Shown here piece after piece: positions 1-7,237 of a stretch of 15,205 nt of DNA. Made by a program: the position numbers and the translations under genes. Source of the DNA: an uncultured Chryseolinea sp. (GTDB taxonomy: Bacteria > Bacteroidota > Bacteroidia > Cytophagales > Cyclobacteriaceae); NCBI GenBank assembly GCA_946478915.1, contig CAMLER010000036.1:1-15205 (forward strand), read 5' to 3'. The notes beneath the pieces were generated by a model, which saw only the letters and a list, made by a program, of their open reading frames with translations, searched no databases and was not told where the DNA came from. How positions within the stretch are numbered: the first letter of the stretch is position 1; each line of letters starts with the position of its first letter.

Positions 1-269
1 CTACAATACTAATTGGATTGGCAGTTGCCTGGACTTTCTACGAACCTATTTTTTCAACATATGGTGGAACGTTGGGACAACGCCTGATGCGTATACGGGT
101 GCGCGACTATAATCGCCCATTTCAACCAGCTCGTCTGTGGCAAGTCTATATACGCGTGTGGACGAAGGCTTTGTTTGGATGGCTCTCTTTCTTAACAGTA
201 CACCACAATCGGGAGCATCGCGCCATTCATGACATTGCAAGTTCAACGATAGTAATAATGTTGGCCTAA
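1..269 (+). CDS. RDD family membrane protein, C-terminal part
   Basis: This reading frame is open from the left edge of the window, so the start lies upstream and only the last 88 or so residues are seen. The visible part has a hydrophobic stretch followed by GGTLGQRLMRIRVRD, which fits the core of the RDD family (short multi-pass membrane proteins named for conserved Arg and Asp residues). A second hydrophobic segment (ALFGWLSFLTV) and the closing motif HREHRAIHDIASST, typical of the RDD C-terminus, follow. RDD proteins are integral membrane proteins of mostly unknown role; some are reported as ion antiporters. I infer an inner-membrane protein and no specific substrate. The next gene begins 33 bases downstream on the same strand, so the two may be co-transcribed. 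Confidence 0.8.
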   Translation, partial: TILIGLAVAWTFYEPIFSTYGGTLGQRLMRIRVRDYNRPFQPARLWQVYIRVWTKALFGWLSFLTVHHNREHRAIHDIASSTIVIMLA

Positions 270-302
270 ATTCAACTACACAATTTTTTACGTTTCAATA
301 AT

Positions 303-1016
303 TTGTCACCACCGCTTAAAAGAATCTTTATTTCGGGTGCCGGGGTGATATCTGAGTTTCTTCCTTATGTAAAGTCTTTGACAGGTAAGGGTAATCCGCG
401 AATGTGTCTATTGCCAACGGCTGTTGGCGACAACCCTTATATCATTAACCGGTGGTATGAACGCTGTGCTGAACTTGATATCAAACCATTCGTACAACGC
501 ATGTTTATTTCCAGTTACGAACAGCATCAGACTTTCGAAGAAGTGCTGCTCAGCATGGATGCAATTCTTGTCACCGGCGGTAACACACTGAACATGATCG
601 CAATTTGGAAGGCACAGGGGATTGATCAAATTCTGAAGACCGCATGGGAAAAAGGGATAATACTTTCAGGAGGTAGCGCCGGTTCATTGTGTTGGTTTGA
701 GCACGGCACCACCGATTCACGCCCTCAAAAGGTATCTAAGGTTGAATGCCTTGGGTTTCTTAAAGGAAGCCATTGTCCGCATTACGATTCAGAAATTACA
801 CGTCGCCCACTCTATCATTCTTATATTAAATCTGGTGAATTCAAACCGGGGTATGCATGCGACGATCGCGCCGGCATTCTTTTCAATGACCAGGAAGTAG
901 ACCGCGTTGTTTCCTTGGACGAAAACAGCAATGCCTATTACGTTTATGTGCAGGATGATGCAGTGATTGAAAAGAAATTGCAGAAAATATTCTTAACCAC
1001 GCAGACAATGTTGTAA
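303..1016 (+). CDS. Peptidase S51 family protein (cyanophycinase / dipeptidase E-like)
   Basis: A 237-residue protein, a usual length for peptidase S51. It has VTGGNTLNM (residues 90-98), then the nucleophile elbow SGGSAGS (122-128) with the probable catalytic Ser125, and CPHYD (158-162), where His160 is the likely catalytic histidine. These match the class-I-amidotransferase-like fold of PepE and cyanophycinase, serine hydrolases that cleave aspartyl or beta-aspartyl bonds. No signal peptide is visible, so it is probably cytoplasmic. The substrate cannot be told from sequence; no cyanophycin synthetase is in the window. The start is taken as TTG at 303 because no ATG or GTG lies near the family N-terminus (KRIFISGAG); the frame is open upstream to 270, so a different non-ATG start is possible. 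A strong terminator follows 16 bases after the stop. Confidence 0.82.
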   Translation: MSPPLKRIFISGAGVISEFLPYVKSLTGKGNPRMCLLPTAVGDNPYIINRWYERCAELDIKPFVQRMFISSYEQHQTFEEVLLSMDAILVTGGNTLNMIAIWKAQGIDQILKTAWEKGIILSGGSAGSLCWFEHGTTDSRPQKVSKVECLGFLKGSHCPHYDSEITRRPLYHSYIKSGEFKPGYACDDRAGILFNDQEVDRVVSLDENSNAYYVYVQDDAVIEKKLQKIFLTTQTML

Positions 1017-1032
1017 GGTCTGACGAATAAAA

Positions 1033-1061
1033 AAGCCCGGGACTATTCGCGTCCCAGGCTT
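1033..1061. terminator. Bidirectional rho-independent terminator
   Basis: The arms AAGCCCGGGAC (1033-1043) and GTCCCAGGCTT (1051-1061) pair with one C/A mismatch in the middle and a 7-base loop. An A-run (1029-1034) lies on the left and TTTCTT on the right, so the structure works for transcripts from either side. It sits between two convergent genes, ending at 1016 on the plus strand and at 1090 on the minus strand, which fits a shared terminator. Confidence 0.85.
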
Positions 1062-1089
1062 TCTTAAGAGTACCAACTAAATATTAAAC

Positions 1090-1920
1090 TTATTTATTAT
1101 TATCCTTTTCGTTTTCCTCCATTGAATTCTTGATGATGGCATCGTGTTCGGCGTCTTTAATTTGTGACTCTTCAATTTTCACAAGTTGCTCCTGTTCACG
1201 ATCGACATAGTATAAACCACCTTGATATTTATAAATAACTTGGTTATTAGGTCCTTCCTTGTCTTCCAAGACTTCAATTTCTGCGGGCTGAACTGATGCG
1301 TTAACGTCGCTTGAGTTTAAATTACTATTATCTGATGACGGACTTCCATCGTCCTTAGGGGTACCATCTTCCATTTTCTCTTCAACTCTCTCGGCACCTT
1401 GTTCGGCCTCATCACCTACACGTTCTGCACCTTGTTGAATCTGGTCGCCAGCTCTCTCTGCTCCTTGTTCCATTTGCTCTCCCGTTCTTTCAGCTCCCTG
1501 TTCGATCTGATCACCAGTTCTCTCTGCACCTTGCTCAATTTGGTCGCCAGTGTTTTCCGCGCCTTGTTCGATCTGATCACCAGTGTCTTCTGCCTTTTCA
1601 CCAGCATTCTCAACACCTTGTTCTATCTTTTCGCCAGCATTATCTGCACCCTGCTCTATTTGATCGCCAGTGCGCTCTGCACCTTCCCTTAGTTCGTTGC
1701 CGGCATCCTGAGCATCCTGGTTGGTTTCATCAATTTGTTGTTCGGCATCTTGCTGAACTTCGTTGACATCTTGCCTAAGTTCGTTACCTGCTTCTTCAGC
1801 AGCCTCTTCTGTCTCCTGCGCACCCTCGCGAAGATTATTATTTATCGAGGTGCTGTCCTGAGCCATCGAGCCGACGCAAAACAGTGCGGCGGCGAAGGCA
1901 GTTAGAATCAATTTTTTCAT
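1090..1920 (-). CDS. Secreted acidic hendecad-repeat protein (LEA/apolipoprotein-like)
   Basis: A 276-residue protein beginning with a good signal peptide (MKKLILTAFAAALFCVGSMA, cleavage near residue 20), so it is exported to the periplasm or beyond. Residues 22-83 are Glu/Gln/Asn-rich and predicted helical. Residues 84-178 are tandem 11-residue units with consensus TGDQIEQGAER. One unit (106-112, AGEKAED) is only seven residues long. A Ser/Asp/Asn-rich linker (about 187-210) leads to a C-terminal region of about 65 residues with IYKYQGGLYYVDRE, which may form a small beta structure. Repeats of 11 residues resemble late-embryogenesis-abundant group 3 proteins and apolipoproteins, which form amphipathic helices; a function in desiccation or envelope protection is only an inference. 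The gene converges on the S51 gene and is divergent from the cupin gene. The ATG at 1920 is supported by the signal peptide. Confidence 0.8.
   Translation of the reverse strand: MKKLILTAFAAALFCVGSMAQDSTSINNNLREGAQETEEAAEEAGNELRQDVNEVQQDAEQQIDETNQDAQDAGNELREGAERTGDQIEQGADNAGEKIEQGVENAGEKAEDTGDQIEQGAENTGDQIEQGAERTGDQIEQGAERTGEQMEQGAERAGDQIQQGAERVGDEAEQGAERVEEKMEDGTPKDDGSPSSDNSNLNSSDVNASVQPAEIEVLEDKEGPNNQVIYKYQGGLYYVDREQEQLVKIEESQIKDAEHDAIIKNSMEENEKDNNK
1387..1671 (-). repeat. 33-bp tandem repeats encoding 11-residue units
   Basis: Eight 33-base units plus one 21-base unit, all in frame within the acidic secreted protein (residues 84-178). The most similar units code TGDQIEQGAER. The units are degenerate at synonymous positions, so the array is not a recent perfect duplication, but its copy number could vary between strains. 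Confidence 0.85.
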
Positions 1921-1977
1921 ATCAATATTGTTTTTTAGTTAAACATCAATTCATAAGAGGTTTAGAAACTACCATAC

Positions 1978-2006
1978 CAAAGTGAAATCTTCGTTGAAAT
2001 GGTCAA
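1978..2006 (-). promoter_or_regulatory. Weak candidate Bacteroidota promoter of the hendecad-repeat gene
   Basis: On the minus strand TTG (2006-2004) is followed after 18 bases by TCACTTTG (1985-1978), seven of eight matches to the TAnnTTTG -7 element. It would give a leader of about 50 bases before the start at 1920. The match is short and could be chance. The rest of the 232-base divergent region (1921-2152) shows no other convincing structure. Confidence 0.25.
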
Positions 2007-2152
2007 ATTTGTGCGAGTTACGCGCTAACAGCACGTTTGGGTAATAAGGACAACCCCAGTAGTGATGAAAAAATCAACATGCGTGACCGTATTATTACAC
2101 AAGAGGCGGCAAACTTTAATACAATGTAAATTGAGAGTCAAAATCCACCGCT

Positions 2153-2659
2153 ATGACTAAACCCGAAAAATATTATTTCAAGGATGATGGAGAGATCCCA
2201 AACAATAAATTGCCACTCCTCCTGTATAGAGATGCGTTAACTGGCCAACAAGATGCAGCGACCGTTATGAAGATCTTTGCAGCGAATAACTGGACAAACT
2301 CCTGGGATAATGGTATTTATTCGTATCATCACTATCACAGCACCTCACATGAAGTGCTTGGCATTTACGCAGGATCGGCATCGTTACAGCTAGGCGGGGA
2401 ATCGGGTGAAAGACTGCGGGTAAAAGCTGGCGATGTTATTATTATTCCAGCTGGGGTTGGCCATAAAAAACTTGACGCTAGCAGTGACTTCGCCGTCGTC
2501 GGCGCATATCCGGAGGGTCGCGATTGGGATGTGCTCAAGGGTGAACCGGGGGAACGACCACGCGCGGACGAAAATATTGCCAGTCTACCCATTCCTAAAT
2601 CGGATCCGCTTTTCGGGATAAAAGATGGGTTGACCAAAATCTGGCCTAGCGAGTATTAA
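2153..2659 (+). CDS. YjlB-type cupin domain protein
   Basis: A 168-residue cytoplasmic protein without a signal peptide. Both cupin motifs are complete: motif 1 is H60-x-H62-x4-E67-x6-G74 and motif 2 is G93-x5-P99-x-G101-x2-H104. The probable metal ligands are therefore His60, His62, Glu67 and His104. The opening (YYFKDDGEIPNNKLPLLLYR) and the end (SDPLFG...GLTKIWP) resemble the uncharacterised cupins typified by Bacillus subtilis YjlB. This single-domain cupin group has no established reaction, so I assign only a metal-binding beta-barrel. The ATG at 2153 fits the family N-terminus. The gene stands alone, divergent from the hendecad-repeat gene and convergent with the ThuA gene, with 36 bases between their stops. 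Confidence 0.85.
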   Translation: MTKPEKYYFKDDGEIPNNKLPLLLYRDALTGQQDAATVMKIFAANNWTNSWDNGIYSYHHYHSTSHEVLGIYAGSASLQLGGESGERLRVKAGDVIIIPAGVGHKKLDASSDFAVVGAYPEGRDWDVLKGEPGERPRADENIASLPIPKSDPLFGIKDGLTKIWPSEY

Positions 2660-2695
2660 GTTTAAGGTTTAAATCTGAGGTCTGTTGGAACGAAA

Positions 2696-3751
2696 TTATT
2701 TGCTCCACTTTCTCTGGCTTACTTTATCAGCTGTAGGAAAATCAGCGGGTATTTTAACGGTGACTTTACCGGTAGCCGCCCATTCGGCTGCGCGTTGGAG
2801 CGTGATAATAAATCCGGTGCACTCCATAGAGTAATCAGAGTGCCCAAGCGGAGTTTGAAATACACGCCCCTTGCCGTAGTTAACGGTTAGCATCATTGGC
2901 TCATGTCGTGCCGTTCCTCTAAGGGGTGAAAAAGGCGAGGCATTCTTTTCCTCGTCAGAGTAAGCAGTGGCAATTATTTTCATGTTTTCTGCCGGACCGC
3001 GTAAGCGATCGTACAACTCGTCCTGTGCGTGTAGCCATTGCGTTGGCATCCCCTTCGTAATGGGATGAGATTGGTCTCGAGTGGTGATCAGAAATTCATA
3101 TTGTTTTCCATGCGAGCCTGCTGGCCCTTTCGACGTGTCCCTCACCAATTTTCCGGCGTCATCGTAATATACATAGGGTCCATCTTTTTCATTCCGATCG
3201 CCCCAAGCACCCATACCTATTATTTTGTTGAATTCTGCCCAATCGCCGAATGAATTATCGGCAGCGTGTACTAACACAAATCCTCCGCCGTCTCTTACAT
3301 ATTTCTCGAAAGCCGTCTGCGTTTCATCAGGCCACGGCGCTGCCTGCCATCCAAAATTTGAAATCACAACATCGTACTTGGCAAAGTCGGGCTTGAAATC
3401 AGGATCCGTAACAGGCTTTTCAACAGAAGTCACTTTCCTATTTCCCGCCGGATATTGATCGAGGAGCGCTAGTCTTTTTTCCTTTCCCAGCGTAGGGTCA
3501 GCATCATTGTGCGGACCTACCCATGCCACGGCTGTCCGTTCAACATCTACCGTAAACAAGCCTGTTTGTTCCAGGTAGTCTTTCATCATCGCGGTTGTCT
3601 TGGGCCAGATCCCATGGTTGTTTTGACCATCAATAATCAAAGCCTTTAGCCGGGCTCTGGAATTTTGAGCCGTTGCGCGCGGGTGTATAAAGACAATTAA
3701 AAGGATAGCCACCAACAAAAGAGAATAGCGAATGGAGAACTTATTAATCAT
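2696..3751 (-). CDS. Secreted ThuA-like domain protein
   Basis: A 351-residue protein with an N-terminal hydrophobic signal (about residues 8-29, ending ATAQ), so it is probably periplasmic or secreted. The rest is a single ThuA-like domain (glutamine-amidotransferase-like fold): ALIIDGQNNHGIWP (37-50), KYDVVISNFG (125-134), GGGFVLVHAADNSFGDW (155-171) and the C-terminal block HEPMMLTVNYGKGRVFQTPLGHS (273-295 in the protein). The family is named after the trehalose-utilisation protein ThuA of rhizobia. Secreted forms are common in Bacteroidota and Planctomycetota, often beside sugar-oxidising genes, but no such neighbours are present here. The exact reaction is unknown, and trehalose use should not be assumed. 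The start at 3751 (ATG) is set by the signal peptide. No clear terminator lies in the 36 bases before the convergent cupin stop. Confidence 0.82.
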   Translation of the reverse strand: MINKFSIRYSLLLVAILLIVFIHPRATAQNSRARLKALIIDGQNNHGIWPKTTAMMKDYLEQTGLFTVDVERTAVAWVGPHNDADPTLGKEKRLALLDQYPAGNRKVTSVEKPVTDPDFKPDFAKYDVVISNFGWQAAPWPDETQTAFEKYVRDGGGFVLVHAADNSFGDWAEFNKIIGMGAWGDRNEKDGPYVYYDDAGKLVRDTSKGPAGSHGKQYEFLITTRDQSHPITKGMPTQWLHAQDELYDRLRGPAENMKIIATAYSDEEKNASPFSPLRGTARHEPMMLTVNYGKGRVFQTPLGHSDYSMECTGFIITLQRAAEWAATGKVTVKIPADFPTADKVSQRKWSK

Positions 3752-4083
3752 GATCGGTAGGTTAGAAGCATAAAAACTAAGACTTTAAACTCATACGACA
3801 AAACGCTTTTTTATAGGCGTGGCGGATGCGCAGTCACCTGCATGAAAAATATCCGGTAATGCCTCCCCGGCGTAGTGATTCGTTCGGTGCTTAGACTGAC
3901 ATGCTAGAGTCGTAACCGAAGGTGATTCTTTATCCAAGCCGTAAGCGGAATCCGGAAAAGCCATCCGTAAAATAATCTTTTTGCTTTCACACCTTGATCC
4001 GTTTAATAATGCCTGCTCAATACATGCCGCAAGGTCAAAGATTGATTTTAAGTCTGATGGATAAGTTAGTACCTTTGATGGTT
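3752..4083. other. Divergent intergenic region with small inverted repeats
   Basis: About 330 bases between the divergent ThuA and ATE-like genes, with no convincing ORF apart from the possible longer N-terminus of the ATE-like gene (in-frame TTG at 3994, ATGs at 4009 and 4024). Nested complementary segments occur: TTCGGT (3883-3888) with ACCGAA (3915-3920), enclosing GACT (3894-3897) with AGTC (3908-3911). GTGATTC is found on both sides of this structure. No tRNA or known riboswitch is recognised. Confidence 0.4.
4070..4077 (+). promoter_or_regulatory. Candidate -7 element TAccTTTG
   Basis: TACCTTTG matches the Bacteroidota -7 consensus TAnnTTTG exactly and lies just before the ATG at 4084. 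A TTG at 4042-4044 is 25 bases upstream, a little farther than usual for a -33 element. If it is used, transcription would start at or very near the ATG, giving an almost leaderless mRNA. The site also lies inside the longer version of the frame, so it may be coding sequence by chance. Confidence 0.25.
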
Positions 4084-5157
4084 ATGTTTGCTGAAGTACA
4101 TTGTCCCCGCGTGTTGCATGCCAGTGAACTGGACCAGTACCTCGCTCGAGGTTGGTTTAGGATGGGACAAACTATTTTTACAACCAATTTTTTAAACTTC
4201 AAGAATAACTTTTACAGCTCAATCTGGTTGCGTATACGCCTGCAGGAATACACTTCGGACAGAACTGAGCAAAAATTATCTAAGAAAAATTCGCGGTTTA
4301 AGGTGGAAGTTAAGCAGGCATCCATCACACCGGAAAAGGAACGATTATTTTCCTCTTACAAGCAGCATATTTCATTTGAGGCCTCATCATCTTTGAATAC
4401 TTTGCTTTTCGGAAAATTGAATTACAATATTTATAACACCTCTGAAATATGCCTCTATGATCAGGGCAATTTGATTGCGGTCGGCTACTTTGACGTTGGC
4501 GAAACAAGCGCGGCCGGTATCAGCAGTTTTTATGATCCTGCATATAAAAAATACAGTCTTGGCAAGTATCTGATTTATTTAAAAATAGCGTATTGCAAGA
4601 AACTAGGTCTACAGTTTTTTTACCCGGGTTATTTTGTTCCGGGTTATCCATTGTTTGATTACAAGCTCGAGATTGGAAAAGCAGTTCTTCAATACCTGGA
4701 TTTTCCATCTCTGAAATGGAGACCATTAGAGCAGTTCAGGTTAATGAACAGTCCGCTGCATGTCATGCAGGAAAAATTGCGCGGGTTGCAATCTGTACTC
4801 GCCGATGCGGGAGTAGAAAGCCGGCTGCTTAAATACGAATTTTTTGACGCCAACCTTATTCCCGAGTTGGAGGGTATAGTATTATTCGATTTTCCGGTTT
4901 TCTTAAATTGTTCCGGCCTGTCTGATGAGATACCTGTCGTTTATGACATCAGAGATGCGCAGTTTCACCTCATTCGATGTAAAAGTGTTTGGGCTTCAAA
5001 TACGGTAAGCGTCTCGCACGACGTATATTCCTCACACGTATTTAAATTTGACCACGGCCTTTTCTCCACTGAACATCCACAAGCTATGGCGTCAATGATA
5101 TTAAGGGAACTGCAGTCAGAGGGCAGATTATTCAACGCAAAGACTAACGTTAGCTGA
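4084..5157 (+). CDS. Arginyl-tRNA--protein transferase (ATE/Bpt)-like protein
   Basis: A 357-residue protein if read from ATG 4084. Residues 16-30 (LDQYLARGWFRMGQT) match the RGWRRSG block of ATE enzymes. RLFSSYKQHISFEASSSLNTLLFG (88-111) matches the conserved QxxxH/FxxFL region. SSFYDPAYKKYSLGKYLI to YPGYFVPGYPLFDYK (about 127-174) matches the C-terminal acyltransferase core, where ATE enzymes read YDP...SLGxY...YLGYY...KM.YK. Such enzymes transfer Arg or Leu from tRNA to protein N-termini in the N-degron pathway. Two departures are visible: the N-terminal cysteine pairs of ATE are absent (only Cys7 is nearby), and a C-terminal region of about 155 residues (about 200-357) has no counterpart in Bpt. 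The substrate is therefore uncertain. The start was chosen because MFAEVHCP directly precedes the conserved block; ATG 4009 or TTG 3994 would add 25 or 30 residues. Confidence 0.7.
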   Translation: MFAEVHCPRVLHASELDQYLARGWFRMGQTIFTTNFLNFKNNFYSSIWLRIRLQEYTSDRTEQKLSKKNSRFKVEVKQASITPEKERLFSSYKQHISFEASSSLNTLLFGKLNYNIYNTSEICLYDQGNLIAVGYFDVGETSAAGISSFYDPAYKKYSLGKYLIYLKIAYCKKLGLQFFYPGYFVPGYPLFDYKLEIGKAVLQYLDFPSLKWRPLEQFRLMNSPLHVMQEKLRGLQSVLADAGVESRLLKYEFFDANLIPELEGIVLFDFPVFLNCSGLSDEIPVVYDIRDAQFHLIRCKSVWASNTVSVSHDVYSSHVFKFDHGLFSTEHPQAMASMILRELQSEGRLFNAKTNVS

Positions 5158-5187
5158 TATCGGGTCCGGATCATTATTTTTTTTCTC
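5148..5187 (+). terminator. Possible weak terminator after the ATE-like gene
   Basis: A GC-rich segment with partial self-complementarity (GATATCGGGTCCGGATC, 5155-5171) is followed by TTATTTTTTTT. The stem has bulges and a very short loop, so termination is uncertain. The T-run immediately after the stop is the main support. The rest of the 221-base gap to 5378 shows no gene. Confidence 0.3.
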
Positions 5188-5378
5188 AACCCAATAACCA
5201 ACACTTATAGAAATTCATCTGTTGCCTCAAACAAATCAAGGCTGGCTATTAAAGATCAATGGGCTTCGCCTTCAAGCATTGACGATTGGGAGCCGCATTA
5301 GAGAAAACTTAACATCCATGCCGAAAGAACTATGCTTAGACATCTAGCATTTAAGCACGTTTACCGCGACCTCCATTG

Positions 5379-7193
5379 CTAGTCACTGAGGATCATTCGC
5401 TTGGTGTCAACCACAAGACCGTCTGCTATCAGAGTGTACAGGTACATACCAGCGGGCAGTTCGTTAGCCATGATAATCAGCGATACCTCACCCCTGTTAT
5501 TGATATCAAATGATTTTATTTGCTTTCCTTCAAGATTGTAAACAATCAAATTTGCAGCCTTAACGTTGTCAGGCACGCTCATTTCTATTTTAGTGTCACT
5601 ATGAAAAGGATTCGGATTATTCTGAAATAACAAGGGGGCGAGCGCTGCTGTACCTGTAAGAAATGTTGGCTGCTTGGCTAATCGTCCTAATTTTTCTTCC
5701 TGCTCCAATAATCGTTGCTCTTGCTGCCTGACAATACCTGCCAATTCCTGCACCGCCTTAACCAACGGTACAACGAACTCTGCATAACGAATGCTATAAT
5801 GATCACTTTCGTTTTGAGGTGCATCGACACCGTTAAAATCATACGCGCCTTTGTTGACAAGTGCCTCAACTTCCTGTGCAAGAAATCCCGTTTGGCGATT
5901 CATCGTCAGCTTGCTCAACCCCTGATGTGTCGTATCCCGAACCTGCAAGAATTTATTGACTTCACTTTTTTCGATGACATAACTCACCGGCCTAAGCTGA
6001 TTGATAAACTCCAGACCAGCAACATTCTCTTTGATGTCTTTCTTAAAACGGCCATCTGAAAATGTGGACCAGGACACCTGACCACCTATACTGGAAACCG
6101 ACGTATTCCCAATACGTACCTGGTTGGAGGCGGTTGGAATGGCTTGATAACCTATGGCGGTCGTATTAGAGAGGTCGCCGGTTGATGGACCGGCATTGAC
6201 GCCAAGCGCGCTGTTGTTGTTGCCTGTCGTGATATTATAGAGTGCAAACGAACCCTGCGCAGTGTTGCTTCCACCTGACACGTTGTTAGACAAAGCACGG
6301 AACCCACTACCTGTGTTATGATTGCCGGATGTATTCGCATACATGGCGTAATATCCCTGCGCAACATTAAATTTTCCATCATTGTTTGAATACATGGCTT
6401 CACTTCCAGACGCAGTATTATAATAGCCAGTTGAATTGGTATAAAGCGCCCTAAAGCCACTCGCGACATTTCTATGACCTGTAGTGTTGGAATTCAAAGC
6501 CTCGGCTCCATAGCTACTATTAAAACTTCCCGATTCATTTAAATATAATGCCTGGTACCCTGTTGCAGTATTGTTATGGCCCGTCACATTTTCGAACAAA
6601 GCACGGCTGCCGCTGGCCGTGTTTCGAGCCCCGGTCGTGTTGAGATATAAGGCATTTGAGCCAAGGGCGCAATTATGATCACCCACGCTATTTTTCCAGA
6701 GCGCGCCGTTGCCCACAGCAGTGTTCCAGCTAGCAATGGTGTTACTGCCTAATGCAGCGTTTCCGATTGCCGTATTGACATAGCCAGAAGTATTTTCAGA
6801 AAGTGCGTAGTGACCGACTGCAACATTTCCGAGTCCGTTGACATTTGAATACATAGACCTTTGACCTATAGAGGTATTGGCATATCCAGTCGTATTTGAA
6901 TAAAGTGATCTAAACCCTATCGCGGTATTGCCATACCCAGTCGAATTTGACAGCATTGATTCGTATCCAAATGCACTGTTATTGTCTCCCTCAGTATTAT
7001 TCATACCAGACGAGTGACCAAAAAATGAATTGCTGTAAGTCTGACTCTGTGAAAACTTCCCAGAGTTAAATCCAAAAAAACTGTTCCTTGATCCCAATGT
7101 TCCACTTCCAGTACCATAGTTTGTGGTCTCCTGGCCGAACGCAATGGTCCAGGCCACACCAATGAATGCAATTGACAAGTAAATCTTTTTCAT
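5379..7193 (-). CDS. Secreted head-repeat protein with S74 chaperone domain and T9SS sorting domain
   Basis: A 604-residue protein from ATG 7193, which begins a clean signal peptide (MKKIYLSIAFIGVAWTIAFG); an upstream GTG at 7232 would put 13 residues before it and is less likely. Residues about 35-340 are phased 17-residue repeats with consensus GxxNTAxGxxALYxNTT, like the head repeats of trimeric adhesins and many tail-fibre-domain proteins. Residues 375-480 form a peptidase S74 (chaperone of endosialidase) domain with the SDGRFKKDI cleavage motif (379-387) and GFLAQEVE. A coiled coil (481-507) follows. Residues 523-604 are a type A T9SS C-terminal sorting domain (FQNNPNPFHSDTKI, VYNLEGK, LPAGMYLYTL). 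It is probably a trimeric, surface-delivered fibre or adhesin; the ligand is unknown. It converges on the ATE-like gene and is divergent from the FUSC gene. Confidence 0.88.
   Translation of the reverse strand: MKKIYLSIAFIGVAWTIAFGQETTNYGTGSGTLGSRNSFFGFNSGKFSQSQTYSNSFFGHSSGMNNTEGDNNSAFGYESMLSNSTGYGNTAIGFRSLYSNTTGYANTSIGQRSMYSNVNGLGNVAVGHYALSENTSGYVNTAIGNAALGSNTIASWNTAVGNGALWKNSVGDHNCALGSNALYLNTTGARNTASGSRALFENVTGHNNTATGYQALYLNESGSFNSSYGAEALNSNTTGHRNVASGFRALYTNSTGYYNTASGSEAMYSNNDGKFNVAQGYYAMYANTSGNHNTGSGFRALSNNVSGGSNTAQGSFALYNITTGNNNSALGVNAGPSTGDLSNTTAIGYQAIPTASNQVRIGNTSVSSIGGQVSWSTFSDGRFKKDIKENVAGLEFINQLRPVSYVIEKSEVNKFLQVRDTTHQGLSKLTMNRQTGFLAQEVEALVNKGAYDFNGVDAPQNESDHYSIRYAEFVVPLVKAVQELAGIVRQQEQRLLEQEEKLGRLAKQPTFLTGTAALAPLLFQNNPNPFHSDTKIEMSVPDNVKAANLIVYNLEGKQIKSFDINNRGEVSLIIMANELPAGMYLYTLIADGLVVDTKRMILSD
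6174..7040 (-). repeat. 17 phased 51-bp units encoding 17-residue head repeats
   Basis: From residue 52 to 340 of the surface protein, Gly (or Thr/Ala) begins each unit every 17 residues without insertion or deletion: 52, 69, 86, 103, 120, 137, 154, 171, 188, 205, 222, 239, 256, 273, 290, 307 and 324. A looser unit precedes at 34. Asn at position 4 and Gly at position 8 are nearly invariant. The strict phase suggests a regular beta-roll. Confidence 0.85.
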
Positions 7194-7237
7194 ATGGGTA
7201 AGTATTAGGGCAACACAAATGTGGGGAGGCACCCGCG

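Noticed and set aside
1399..1692. A 97-residue leucine/serine-rich plus-strand frame that looks like a membrane protein
   Set aside because: It is the complement of the hendecad repeats; the regular repeat codons create a long antisense frame. The minus-strand frame has a signal peptide and coherent repeat structure.
5248..5285. A small hairpin-like segment around TCAATG...CATTGA between convergent genes
   Set aside because: The stem is only six pairs with a long loop and no T-run; it is within chance expectation for the region and resembles no known RNA.
6174..7040. Regular 51-base periodicity that could suggest a CRISPR array
   Set aside because: The units are in-frame protein repeats with varying codons, without identical repeats separated by unique spacers.
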